A DNA stretch of 12,511 bases from the NCBI GenBank assembly GCA_905198575.1, contig CAJKDC010000084.1:1-12511 (forward strand), written 5' to 3'. This document shows positions 4,082 through 12,453 of the stretch, in pieces (positions within the stretch are counted from its first letter, which is position 1; each line of letters opens with the position of its first letter). Under the pieces are notes generated by a model. The model saw nothing but the letters and a program-made list of their open reading frames with translations. It was not told the origin of the DNA and did not search any database. The position numbers and the translations under genes were made by a program. Source of the stretch: an uncultured Bacteroides sp. (GTDB lineage: Bacteria > Bacteroidota > Bacteroidia > Bacteroidales > Bacteroidaceae).

Positions 4082-6985
4082 ATGACTATAAGACTGAACA
4101 AGGTAACAAGAGACTTAAATGTGGGAATCACTACTGTGGTGGATTTCCTGCAAAAAAAAGGATTTACCGTTGAGGCTAATCCGAATACAAAAATAACAGA
4201 AGAACAGTATGCTGTGCTTGTGAAAGAGTTCAGCAAGGATAAAGATTTGAGAATAGAGTCTGAAAAAATTTTTCAGGAACGGCAGAATAAGGACCGTAAC
4301 AAAGCTTCTATTTCGATTGAAGACTTACAACCGGAGGCAAAGCCACAGCCGGCAAAACCGGAGGTGGCTGACCCTGTAGTTACTACGGGAGTACGCCAGA
4401 AATTTAAACAGGTTGGCAAAATTGATTTGGACAGCTTGAATAAGAAGAAATCAAAACCAGTAATTGAGCCTGTAGAAGAAAAGACAGTGGAGCCGCAACC
4501 GGAACCGGTGGTAGAGGCTGTTGCTGAAGTACAGCCACATACTGAAACGATAGTGAATATTGAAGAACAAAAAGAACCGGAGAAAAAGGCGGAAGAAATG
4601 AAACAAGAGTTGGAAGAGATGAAAGAAACCACCGAAACTGAAAATGTTCAGTCACAGAATGACAACGACGAAGTATTTAAGATTCGTCCTACCGAGTTTA
4701 AGTCTAAAATCAATGTGATTGGTCAGATAGACTTGGATGCGCTGAATCAGTCTACCCGTCCGAAAAAGAAATCGAAAGAGGAAAAACGGAAAGAACGGGA
4801 AGAGAAAGACAAGCAGCGCATGGAACAGCGCAAGCAGATGAAGGATGCAATCATCAAGGAGATTAGAAAGACCGATGAAAAATCGGACAAGGGAGACGAT
4901 CTTTCTAAGAAGAAAAAGAGAAATCGTATTAATAAAGAGCGTGTTGATATAGCTGCTGCCGGCAATAACGGTGCTGCCAACACGGCTAAAAATGATAAAG
5001 GGGGCAAAAATCAGGCTGCAGGCAATAACGGTAAACATAATGCCGGCAAAGATCGCTTCAAGAAACCGGTTGTAAAACAGGAAGTGAGCGATGAAGATGT
5101 TGCTAAACAGATTAAGGAAACATTGGCCCGCCTGACAAATAAGGGCAAAAACAAGGCTGCTAAATATCGTAAGGAAAAACGTGAAAGTATTCAGAACCGT
5201 CAGTTGGAACAGGAGGAACTGGAACAGGAAGAAAGCAAAATCCTGAAACTTACCGAGTTCGTTACTGCCAATGAATTGGCTAACATGATGGATATTTCTG
5301 TTACTCAGGTTATTTCTACTTGTATGAGCGTAGGTATTATGGTATCTATCAACCAGCGTCTGGATGCAGAAACCATTAACCTGGTGGCCGAAGAATTTGG
5401 ATATAAAACTGAATATGTAAGTGCCGAAGTGGCTCAGGCTATTGAAGAGGAGGCCGATGCAGAAGAAGACTTGCTGCCTCGTGCTCCGATTGTAACCGTG
5501 ATGGGTCACGTAGACCACGGTAAGACTTCTTTGCTGGACTATATCCGTAAGGCAAACGTTATTGCGGGTGAAGCGGGTGGTATTACTCAGCATATCGGTG
5601 CTTATAACGTAACTTTGGAGGACGGAAGACATATTACGTTCCTCGATACTCCGGGACACGAGGCCTTTACTGCCATGCGTGCACGTGGTGCCAAGGTTAC
5701 TGATGTGGTAATTATTATCGTAGCTGCCGATGACAATGTGATGCCGCAGACAAAAGAGGCTATCAACCATGCGATGGCTGCAGGTGTTCCTATTGTATTT
5801 GCAATCAACAAGGTGGATAAACCGAATGCAAATCCGGATAAGATTAAGGAAGAACTGGCTGCTATGAACTTCCTGGTAGAAGAGTGGGGAGGTAAATACC
5901 AGTCTCAGGATATTTCGGCTAAGAAAGGAACGGGTGTTGCTGAGTTGCTCGAAAAGGTTCTGCTGGAAGCTGAAATGTTGGATTTGAAAGCGAATCCAAA
6001 TAGAAAGGCTACTGGTTCTATCATTGAATCTTCTTTGGACAAAGGACGTGGTTATGTAGCTACTGTATTGGTTTCTAACGGTACTTTGCACGTAGGTGAC
6101 ATCGTATTGGCTGGTACATCTTATGGTAAGGTTAAGGCTATGTTCAACGAACGTAACCAGCGCCTGAAAGAAGCTGGTCCTGCAGAGCCGGTATTGATTC
6201 TGGGTCTGAATGGTGCACCTGCTGCCGGAGATACTTTCCATGTATTTGATACAGATCAGGAAGCTCGTGAAATTGCCAACAAACGTGAGCAGCTGGCACG
6301 TGAACAGGGCTTGCGTACACAGAAAATGCTTACTTTGGATGAAGTGGGCCGCCGTCTGGCTTTGGGTGACTTCCATGAACTGAACGTAATCGTGAAAGGT
6401 GACGTAGACGGTTCTGTAGAAGCATTGAGCGACTCTTTGATCAAGTTGTCTACAGAGCAGATCCAGGTGAACGTTATCCACAAGGGTGTAGGTCAGATTT
6501 CCGAATCGGATGTATCACTGGCCGCTGCATCGGATGCAATTATCGTAGGATTCCAGGTTCGTCCTTCTAGCAATGCTGCTAAACTGGCAGAGCAGGAGGG
6601 TGTAGATATACGTAAATATTCTATTATCTACGATGCTATCGAAGAAGTAAAATCGGCAATGGAAGGAATGCTGGCTCCGACTTTGAAGGAACAGGTTACT
6701 GCAACTATCGAAGTTCGCGAAGTGTTTAATATCAGCAAGGTGGGTATGGTTGCCGGTGCTATGGTTAAGACTGGTAAAGTAAAACGTTCGGATAAGGCAC
6801 GTCTGATTCGTGACGGTATCGTTGTATTTACCGGTAATATCAATGCCTTGAAACGCTTTAAGGATGACGTTAAAGAGGTTGGTACTAACTTTGAATGTGG
6901 TATCAGCTTGACAAACTGCAATGATATCAAGGTCGGTGACGTGATCGAAACTTATGAAGAAGTTGAAGTAAAACAAACTCTGTAA
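4082..6985 (+). CDS. infB: Translation initiation factor IF-2
   Basis: IF-2 is the GTPase that places initiator fMet-tRNA on the 30S subunit and promotes 50S joining. This 967-residue protein begins with an IF2_N helical domain (about 1-57, from MTIRLNKVTRDLNVG). A long, highly charged low-complexity linker (about 60-385) follows, rich in Lys, Glu and Gln, with Asn/Gly-rich patches. A second IF2_N domain lies at about 390-446. The G domain has GHVDHGKT at 475-482, DTPGHE at 522-527, NKVD at 576-579 and SAKKG at 612-616. Beta-barrel domain II, domain III and the C-terminal fMet-binding barrel (about 870-967, GKVKRSDKARLIRDG) follow. All GTP-binding motifs are intact. The linker contains a near-duplicate motif, VGKIDLDSLN (111-120) and IGQIDLDALN (213-222). 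The leader is A/T-rich without a Shine-Dalgarno. The gap to the next gene contains a long stem-loop. Confidence 0.97.
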   Translation: MTIRLNKVTRDLNVGITTVVDFLQKKGFTVEANPNTKITEEQYAVLVKEFSKDKDLRIESEKIFQERQNKDRNKASISIEDLQPEAKPQPAKPEVADPVVTTGVRQKFKQVGKIDLDSLNKKKSKPVIEPVEEKTVEPQPEPVVEAVAEVQPHTETIVNIEEQKEPEKKAEEMKQELEEMKETTETENVQSQNDNDEVFKIRPTEFKSKINVIGQIDLDALNQSTRPKKKSKEEKRKEREEKDKQRMEQRKQMKDAIIKEIRKTDEKSDKGDDLSKKKKRNRINKERVDIAAAGNNGAANTAKNDKGGKNQAAGNNGKHNAGKDRFKKPVVKQEVSDEDVAKQIKETLARLTNKGKNKAAKYRKEKRESIQNRQLEQEELEQEESKILKLTEFVTANELANMMDISVTQVISTCMSVGIMVSINQRLDAETINLVAEEFGYKTEYVSAEVAQAIEEEADAEEDLLPRAPIVTVMGHVDHGKTSLLDYIRKANVIAGEAGGITQHIGAYNVTLEDGRHITFLDTPGHEAFTAMRARGAKVTDVVIIIVAADDNVMPQTKEAINHAMAAGVPIVFAINKVDKPNANPDKIKEELAAMNFLVEEWGGKYQSQDISAKKGTGVAELLEKVLLEAEMLDLKANPNRKATGSIIESSLDKGRGYVATVLVSNGTLHVGDIVLAGTSYGKVKAMFNERNQRLKEAGPAEPVLILGLNGAPAAGDTFHVFDTDQEAREIANKREQLAREQGLRTQKMLTLDEVGRRLALGDFHELNVIVKGDVDGSVEALSDSLIKLSTEQIQVNVIHKGVGQISESDVSLAAASDAIIVGFQVRPSSNAAKLAEQEGVDIRKYSIIYDAIEEVKSAMEGMLAPTLKEQVTATIEVREVFNISKVGMVAGAMVKTGKVKRSDKARLIRDGIVVFTGNINALKRFKDDVKEVGTNFECGISLTNCNDIKVGDVIETYEEVEVKQTL

Positions 6986-7017
6986 TTTTCTGATAGGCGC
7001 ACTGTCTGAATAAATTA

Positions 7018-7082
7018 TGTAGACGCGGATTACACAGGTGCATCATTTTACCAATGCTTTTTCTGTGTGGTCTGCGTCTATA
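7018..7082 (+). repeat. Long stem-loop (20-bp stem) between infB and the cvpA-like gene
   Basis: Bases 7018-7037 pair with 7063-7082. All 20 positions are compatible in RNA: 16 Watson-Crick pairs and 4 G-U pairs. The 25-base loop contains a small inner hairpin, GCAT at 7040-7043 with ATGC at 7054-7057. No T-run follows, so it is not a standard intrinsic terminator. The arms (GACGCGGATTACACAG and its counterpart CTGTGTGGTCTGCGTC) resemble a dispersed intergenic palindrome of the REP/MITE kind that I recall from Bacteroidota genomes, but this is from memory. It may also act as an RNA processing or stability element separating infB from the suf genes. Confidence 0.7.
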
Positions 7083-7088
7083 AGTTTG
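7081..7088 (+). promoter_or_regulatory. Possible -7 element for the cvpA-suf genes
   Basis: TAAGTTTG matches TAnnTTTG and directly adjoins the stem-loop. The -33 position holds only a T-run (CTTTTTC) in place of TTTG, and the transcript would have a leader of only a few bases before the ATG at 7101. The match is plausible but weak; co-transcription from the rimP promoter is an alternative. Confidence 0.25.
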
Positions 7089-7100
7089 AAGGATACTTAT

Positions 7101-7601
7101 ATGGCAGCACTGGATGTTTTGATACTCGTGGTGATTTTTATCGGCTTCCTTTCGGGCTTTATGCGAGGTTTTGTGAAAGAAATAGCTTCTATGATAGGAT
7201 TGGTGGCAGGACTTTTTGTTGCGCGGGCCTTGTACACTGCTGTAGGGGCAAAACTGGCGGCAGAGGTGAATTGCTCTGTTACGGTTGCCCAGATTATTGC
7301 ATTTGTACTGATATGGCTGTTTATACCGCTTATCCTTTCTTTGTTTGCTTCTTTGCTGACAAGGGTTATCGAGGCTGTTCATTTGGGATGCCTTAACCGA
7401 TGGTTGGGGAGTTTGATAGGATGTATAAAGTGTGTGCTGATTGTTGGACTGGTGATTCATGCAATAGAGTTTATAGATTCTAAAGATGAGTTAATTGCTG
7501 CAACAAAGAAAAATGAGTCCTTGTTTTATCATCCGGTCAGGGACTTTACCGGGATTTTTTTTCCTGTAATAAAGAGTGTTACAATTAATATATTAGATTG
7601 A
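7101..7601 (+). CDS. CvpA family membrane protein
   Basis: This 166-residue hydrophobic protein has about four membrane segments (roughly 3-20, 27-46, 62-84 and 101-122) and a short polar C-terminal tail with a second hydrophobic patch near 150-165. The opening, MAALDVLILVVIFIGFLSGF followed by MRGFVKEI, is the hallmark of the CvpA/colicin V production family, whose members usually start with an LD-hydrophobic-G-x-x-x-GF-x-x-G pattern. The family's role is poorly defined: in E. coli CvpA affects colicin V export and envelope stress, and Bacteroidota members are mostly uncharacterised. A GTG start at 7038 would add 21 residues encoded inside the stem-loop, so I prefer the ATG at 7101, which places the family pattern at the N-terminus. 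The sufB start codon follows the stop by one base, implying translational coupling with the iron-sulfur genes. Confidence 0.82.
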   Translation: MAALDVLILVVIFIGFLSGFMRGFVKEIASMIGLVAGLFVARALYTAVGAKLAAEVNCSVTVAQIIAFVLIWLFIPLILSLFASLLTRVIEAVHLGCLNRWLGSLIGCIKCVLIVGLVIHAIEFIDSKDELIAATKKNESLFYHPVRDFTGIFFPVIKSVTINILD

Positions 7602-7602
7602 T

Positions 7603-9054
7603 ATGCAAGAAGAATCCAATAAGTATGTAAAGGAACTTACGCAGGAGAAGTATAAATATGGCTTTACTACGGAGGTTCATACAGATATAATTGAGAAAGG
7701 TCTTAACGAGGAGGTCGTAAAGCTGATTTCTGAGAAAAAAGGAGAACCGGAATGGCTGCTCGAATTTCGCTTGAAGGCTTTTCGTTATTGGCAGACGATG
7801 GAAATGCCGACATGGGCACATCTGACTATTCCTGAAATTGATTATCAGGCTATCTCTTATTATGCGGACCCGACGAAGAAGAAAGACGGTCCGAAGAATT
7901 TGGATGAGGTGGACCCTGAGTTGCTGAAGACTTTTAATAAGTTGGGTATTCCTTTGGAAGAACAGATGGCTCTGAGCGGTATGGCTGTCGATGCAGTGAT
8001 GGACTCGGTTTCTGTAAAGACTACGTTTAAGGAAACCTTGATGGAAAAGGGAATCATTTTCTGTTCGATGAGTGAGGCTGTACGTGAGCACCCCGACTTG
8101 GTGAAGAAATATCTGGGATCGGTGGTTGGTTACAGGGATAATTTCTTTGCAGCTTTGAACTCGGCTGTCTTCAGTGATGGTTCGTTTGTTTATATCCCGA
8201 AGGGAGTACGCTGCCCGATGGAACTGTCTACTTATTTCCGTATCAATGCGGCTAACACTGGACAGTTTGAGCGTACCTTGATTGTAGCAGACGACGATAG
8301 CTATGTTTCGTATCTGGAAGGGTGTACTGCCCCGATGCGAGACGAGAATCAGTTGCACGCTGCAATTGTGGAGATTGTTGTACTGGACCGTGCAGAGGTG
8401 AAATACTCTACTGTACAGAACTGGTATCCGGGAGATGCTGAAGGTAAAGGTGGAGTTTATAACTTCGTGACTAAACGTGGTATCTGTAAGGGTGTAGACA
8501 GTAAACTGTCGTGGACACAGGTCGAAACAGGTTCGGCTATTACCTGGAAGTATCCTAGCTGTATCTTGAGTGGTGATAATTCGGTTGCTGAGTTTTACTC
8601 GGTTGCTGTGACTAATAATTATCAGCAGGCAGATACAGGTACCAAGATGATTCACCTTGGAAAGAATACTCGTTCTACTATTGTAAGTAAGGGTATCAGT
8701 GCCGGAAAGAGCCAGAACTCTTACCGTGGTCTGGTTCGTGTAGCTGAAAAGGCTGATAATGCACGTAATTATAGTCAGTGCGATTCTTTGTTGTTGGGTA
8801 GCCAGTGTGGGGCTCATACTTTCCCGTATATGGACATTCATAATGAGACTGCAGTGGTTGAGCATGAGGCTACTACATCGAAAATATCCGAGGACCAGGT
8901 GTTCTATTGTAATCAGCGAGGTATTTCTACCGAGGATGCTGTAGGTCTGATTGTAAACGGATATGCCAAGGAAGTTATCAACAAGCTACCGATGGAGTTT
9001 GCGGTAGAAGCCCAAAAATTGCTTTCTATTTCACTGGAAGGTAGTGTAGGATAA
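7603..9054 (+). CDS. sufB: Fe-S cluster assembly scaffold protein SufB
   Basis: SufB is the core scaffold of the SUF system. It forms the SufBC2D complex in the cytoplasm, receives sulfur from the SufS pathway and builds a nascent Fe-S cluster. The 483-residue length is close to the 495 of E. coli. The C-terminal half carries the right-handed beta-helix and signatures NYSQCDSLL, GSQCGAHTFPYMD, VEHEATTSKISEDQ and QRGISTEDA, ending in LLSISLEGSVG, which is nearly the family's universal tail. Cys393, in the QCDS motif, lies at the same distance from the C-terminus as the sulfur-accepting Cys405 of E. coli as I recall it; Cys402 is the second conserved cysteine of this segment. The gene begins one base after the cvpA-like gene. 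A 47-base A/T-rich gap without a strong promoter separates it from sufC. The whole frame is intact. Confidence 0.97.
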   Translation: MQEESNKYVKELTQEKYKYGFTTEVHTDIIEKGLNEEVVKLISEKKGEPEWLLEFRLKAFRYWQTMEMPTWAHLTIPEIDYQAISYYADPTKKKDGPKNLDEVDPELLKTFNKLGIPLEEQMALSGMAVDAVMDSVSVKTTFKETLMEKGIIFCSMSEAVREHPDLVKKYLGSVVGYRDNFFAALNSAVFSDGSFVYIPKGVRCPMELSTYFRINAANTGQFERTLIVADDDSYVSYLEGCTAPMRDENQLHAAIVEIVVLDRAEVKYSTVQNWYPGDAEGKGGVYNFVTKRGICKGVDSKLSWTQVETGSAITWKYPSCILSGDNSVAEFYSVAVTNNYQQADTGTKMIHLGKNTRSTIVSKGISAGKSQNSYRGLVRVAEKADNARNYSQCDSLLLGSQCGAHTFPYMDIHNETAVVEHEATTSKISEDQVFYCNQRGISTEDAVGLIVNGYAKEVINKLPMEFAVEAQKLLSISLEGSVG

Positions 9055-9101
9055 TGCTTGTTATATAGAATAATACTTGAATACTTAAAGATAGATAGTA
9101 T

Positions 9102-9854
9102 ATGTTAGAAATAAAGGATTTGCATGCCACGATTAATGGCAAAGAAATATTGAAAGGTATAAATCTGACTGTAAAGGCAGGTGAGGTACATGCCATCATG
9201 GGTCCTAACGGATCTGGAAAGAGTACATTGAGTAATGTGCTGGTCGGTCATCCGGCTTATGAGGTAACAAAAGGTTCTGTTTCTTTTGATGGAAAGGATT
9301 TGTTGGCACTGTCTCCCGAAGACCGCAGTCATGAGGGGTTGTTCCTTTCTTTCCAGTATCCGGTGGAAATACCGGGTGTAAGCATGGTGAACTTTATGCG
9401 TGCTGCTGTTAATGAACAGCGTAAATATAAAGGACTTCCTGCATTGACAGCCAGTGAATTCTTGAAATTGATGCGTCAGAAACGTGAAATCGTTGAACTG
9501 GACAGCAAACTTGCAAACCGTTCGGTAAATGAAGGCTTCTCGGGAGGTGAGAAAAAAAGAAATGAAATTTTCCAGATGGCAATGCTGGAACCTAAACTGA
9601 GTATTCTGGATGAAACAGATTCAGGCTTGGATATTGATGCTTTGCGTATTGTAGCCGAAGGTGTAAACAAGCTTAAGACTCCTGAAACCAGTTGTATCGT
9701 TATCACTCACTACCAGAGATTGCTGGATTATATTAAGCCTGATATTGTTCATGTATTGTATAAAGGCCGGATTGTGAAGACTGCAGGTCCTGAACTGGCT
9801 CTTGAACTGGAAGAAAAAGGTTACGACTGGATTAAGAAAGAATTAGGAGAGTAA
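9102..9854 (+). CDS. sufC: Fe-S cluster assembly ATPase SufC
   Basis: SufC is a soluble ABC-type ATPase. It binds SufB and SufD, and ATP-driven dimerisation reshapes the scaffold so that iron and sulfur can enter. All nucleotide-binding elements are visible in its 250 residues: Walker A GPNGSGKST at 34-42, Q-loop in SFQYPVEIPG (Gln85), ABC signature FSGGEKKRNE at 146-155, Walker B with the family-specific ILDETDSGLD at 168-177, and the switch histidine His203 in ITHYQRLL. ETDSGLD in place of the usual DEPTSGLD is diagnostic of SufC. Length is typical (about 248 in E. coli), and there are no membrane segments. sufD starts two bases after the stop codon, so the two genes are tightly coupled. 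Confidence 0.97.
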   Translation: MLEIKDLHATINGKEILKGINLTVKAGEVHAIMGPNGSGKSTLSNVLVGHPAYEVTKGSVSFDGKDLLALSPEDRSHEGLFLSFQYPVEIPGVSMVNFMRAAVNEQRKYKGLPALTASEFLKLMRQKREIVELDSKLANRSVNEGFSGGEKKRNEIFQMAMLEPKLSILDETDSGLDIDALRIVAEGVNKLKTPETSCIVITHYQRLLDYIKPDIVHVLYKGRIVKTAGPELALELEEKGYDWIKKELGE

Positions 9855-9856
9855 GT

Positions 9857-11200
9857 ATGAAATCAGAACAACAATATATTGATCTTTTTACGCAGTGCGA
9901 AGCAATGATTTGCAGGCATAGTGCAGATGTGCTTAATGCACCGCGTGCAAAGGCTTTTGCCGATTTCGAGCGGTTGGGTTTCCCTACCAAGAAGCAGGAG
10001 AAGTATAAGTATACGGAAGTTGGAAAATACTTTGCTCCTGATTATGGCTTGAACCTGAATCGGCTGGATATACCTGTAAATCCTTATGAAGTGTTTAAGT
10101 GTGATGTACCCAATATGAGTACAGCCTTGCATTTCGTGGTGAATGATACTTTTTATGATAAGGTACAGCCGACTGGTCAATTGCCGGAAGGTGTTATTTT
10201 TGCCAGCTTGAAAGAGGTGGCTATCCAGCAACCGGAACTGATAAAGAAGTATTATGGTAAATTGGCACATACTTCCGAAGATGCTCTGGCTGCATTCAAT
10301 ACAATGTTTGCTCAGGACGGTGTATTGATGTATATACCTAAAAATGTAGTGGTTGAAAAGCCATTGCAGTTGGTAAATATACTCAGAGCGGATGTAGACT
10401 TTATGGTGAATCGCCGTATTCTGATTATCTTGGAGGAGGGTGCACAGGCTAAATTGCTGATTTGTGACCATGCTATGGATAATGTAAACTTCCTGTCGAC
10501 TCAAGTTATCGAGGTGTTTGTGGGCGAGAATGCATTCTTTGACCTTTATGAGTTGGAAGAAACGCATAATAGCTCTATACGCTTTAATAACCTTTATGTA
10601 GAGCAGCAGGCGGGAAGTAATGTTTTGCTCAACGGTATGACGCTGCATAATGGTATGACTCGCAATACGACTTCTGTAACACTGGCTGGCCGGGGAGCAG
10701 AAGTAAACTTGTGTGGTATGGCTATTGCCGATAAGAATGAGCAGGTTGACAATAACACGTTTATTGATCATAAGGTTGCAGATTGTACTAGCAATGAGTT
10801 GTTCAAATATGTACTGGATGACCAGGCTGTAGGTGCTTTTGCAGGCAAAATATTAGTTCGTGAGGGAGCACAGCGTACGTCTTCTCAGCAGACCAACCGT
10901 AATATCTGTGCCACTCGTGAAGCGCGTATGTATACGCAGCCTCAACTTGAAATTTATGCCGATGATGTGAAATGCTCGCATGGGGCAACAGTAGGACAAC
11001 TGGATGAAAATGCTTTGTTCTATATGCAGCAGCGAGGTATCAGTCTGAAAGAGGCTCGTTTGTTGCTTATGTTTGCTTTTGTCAATGAAGTGATTGATAC
11101 AATTCGTCTCGATGTATTGAAGGACAGATTGCATCTGTTGGTCGAAAAGCGTTTCCGTGGTGAATTAAATAAGTGCCAGGGATGTGCCATTTGTAAATAA
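9857..11200 (+). CDS. sufD: Fe-S cluster assembly protein SufD
   Basis: SufD is the SufB paralogue that completes the SufBC2D scaffold and helps iron entry. The 447-residue protein has an N-terminal helical region with FPTKKQEKYKYTEV, a central beta-helix, and the conserved C-terminal block containing DDVKCSHGATVGQLDENALF and QQRGISLKEA. His375, in KCSHGATVG, matches the position of the functionally important His360 of E. coli SufD as I recall it. The gene is about 24 residues longer than the E. coli protein. It ends in a cysteine cluster, KCQGCAICK, with Cys440, Cys443 and Cys446 in a CxxCxxC arrangement after RFRGELN. E. coli SufD lacks this tail to my knowledge, and it could bind metal or a cluster. 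sufS follows after eight bases. Confidence 0.95.
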   Translation: MKSEQQYIDLFTQCEAMICRHSADVLNAPRAKAFADFERLGFPTKKQEKYKYTEVGKYFAPDYGLNLNRLDIPVNPYEVFKCDVPNMSTALHFVVNDTFYDKVQPTGQLPEGVIFASLKEVAIQQPELIKKYYGKLAHTSEDALAAFNTMFAQDGVLMYIPKNVVVEKPLQLVNILRADVDFMVNRRILIILEEGAQAKLLICDHAMDNVNFLSTQVIEVFVGENAFFDLYELEETHNSSIRFNNLYVEQQAGSNVLLNGMTLHNGMTRNTTSVTLAGRGAEVNLCGMAIADKNEQVDNNTFIDHKVADCTSNELFKYVLDDQAVGAFAGKILVREGAQRTSSQQTNRNICATREARMYTQPQLEIYADDVKCSHGATVGQLDENALFYMQQRGISLKEARLLLMFAFVNEVIDTIRLDVLKDRLHLLVEKRFRGELNKCQGCAICK

Positions 11201-11208
11201 CTTGATTA

Positions 11209-12435
11209 ATGAATGCCGGTATGTATGATGTAAATAAAATAAGAAACGATTTTCCTATTCTTTCGAGAACCGTATATGGAAAACCTTTGGTTTATCTGGA
11301 TAACGGCGCAACTACGCAGAAACCTCGTTGTGTGGTTGATGCTATGGTCGATGAATATTATTCGGTGAATGCTAATGTGCACCGAGGGGTACATTTCCTT
11401 TCACAGCAGGCAACAAACTTGCATGAAGCTTCTCGTGAAACCGTCCGGAAGTTTATCAATGCTGGCAAGACATCTGAAGTTGTCTTTACCAGAGGAACTA
11501 CGGAAAGTATCAACTTAGTAGCCTCTTCTTTTGTCGACAGTCAGATGCAGGATGGGGATGAAGTGATTATTTCTGTGATGGAACATCATAGCAACATTGT
11601 TTCATGGCAATTGCAGGCTGCACGTAAAGGGATTAAATTGCGTGTAATCCCGATGAATGACCGTGGCGAACTTCTGCTGGATGAATATGAAAAGCTTTTC
11701 TCTACGCGTACAAAACTGGTGTCGGTCGCTCATGTATCGAACGTTCTGGGTACTATCAACCCTGTGAAGAAGATTATTGAGATTGCTCATGCACATCAGG
11801 TTCCGGTATTGATTGACGGTGCACAGGGTGTTCCTCACATGAAAGTAGATGTGCAGGACCTGGATGCTGATTTCTATGTTTTCAGCGGGCATAAGATATA
11901 TGGTCCCACAGGAGTGGGAGTATTGTATGGAAAAGAAGATTGGCTGGACCGTCTTCCTCCATATCAGGGAGGAGGTGAAATGATTCAGAATGTTACTTTC
12001 GAAAAGACTACATTCAATGAATTGCCTTTCAAGTTCGAAGCAGGTACTCCTGATTATGTAGGTACAACAGCTTTGGCAACTGCACTTGATTATGTTTCTG
12101 AAATAGGAATGGATAATATTGCAGCTTATGAACATGAGCTTACCGTATATGCTATGGAACGTCTGAAAGAGATTCCGGGAATGCGGATTTTTGGAGAAGC
12201 TGAACAAAAAGGCGGAGTGATATCATTCCTTGTCGGCAATATTCATCATTTTGATATGGGAACACTGTTGGACAGACTGGGTATTGCCGTCCGTACAGGA
12301 CATCATTGTGCAGAGCCGCTTATGCGTCGGTTAGGTATTGAAGGTACTGTGCGTGCTACATTTGGAATCTATACAACCAAAGAAGAAATTGATGCACTTG
12401 TTGCTGGAATAGCACGAGTAAGTCGTATGTTTTAG
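11209..12435 (+). CDS. sufS: Cysteine desulfurase SufS
   Basis: SufS is a PLP-dependent class-V-fold desulfurase that takes sulfur from L-cysteine, leaving alanine, and supplies it as persulfide for Fe-S assembly. The 408-residue protein shows LVYLDNGATTQKP near the N-terminus, VMEHHSNIVSW, the PLP lysine Lys229 in FSGHKIYGPTGVG, and the catalytic Cys367 in RTGHHCAEPL. The short catalytic loop marks it as a group II (SufS/CsdA-type) enzyme, in contrast to IscS, whose longer loop lacks this context. E. coli SufS uses Lys226 and Cys364, a constant offset of three. An ATG at 11221, giving MYDVNKIRNDFPIL, aligns better with the E. coli N-terminus, so the first four residues are uncertain. Group II enzymes normally need a SufE or SufU partner, and none is encoded up to the right edge. 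Confidence 0.96.
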   Translation: MNAGMYDVNKIRNDFPILSRTVYGKPLVYLDNGATTQKPRCVVDAMVDEYYSVNANVHRGVHFLSQQATNLHEASRETVRKFINAGKTSEVVFTRGTTESINLVASSFVDSQMQDGDEVIISVMEHHSNIVSWQLQAARKGIKLRVIPMNDRGELLLDEYEKLFSTRTKLVSVAHVSNVLGTINPVKKIIEIAHAHQVPVLIDGAQGVPHMKVDVQDLDADFYVFSGHKIYGPTGVGVLYGKEDWLDRLPPYQGGGEMIQNVTFEKTTFNELPFKFEAGTPDYVGTTALATALDYVSEIGMDNIAAYEHELTVYAMERLKEIPGMRIFGEAEQKGGVISFLVGNIHHFDMGTLLDRLGIAVRTGHHCAEPLMRRLGIEGTVRATFGIYTTKEEIDALVAGIARVSRMF

Positions 12436-12453
12436 TTTGTAGAAGCTAGAAAT

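Noticed and set aside
4652..6481. 609-codon open frame on the minus strand opposite infB
   Set aside because: It lies wholly antisense to an intact, clearly recognised IF-2. Its translation is rich in Phe, Ser, His and Cys with no domain pattern, as expected from the codon bias of the sense gene.
7038..7100. GTG start adding 21 residues to the CvpA-like protein
   Set aside because: The extra residues are encoded inside the stem-loop and do not resemble the family, whose pattern begins at the ATG at 7101.
7585..8865. 426-codon open frame on the minus strand opposite sufB
   Set aside because: It is antisense to SufB, and its composition looks like a shadow frame, with no recognisable motif or promoter.
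9055..9101. Possible promoter in the sufB-sufC gap
   Set aside because: The 47 bases are A/T-rich but contain no TAnnTTTG match and no hairpin; it looks like a plain intergenic spacer.
9863..10771. 302-codon open frame on the minus strand opposite sufD
   Set aside because: It is a shadow of SufD; no family resemblance and an unlikely composition rich in Ile, His, Gln and Tyr.
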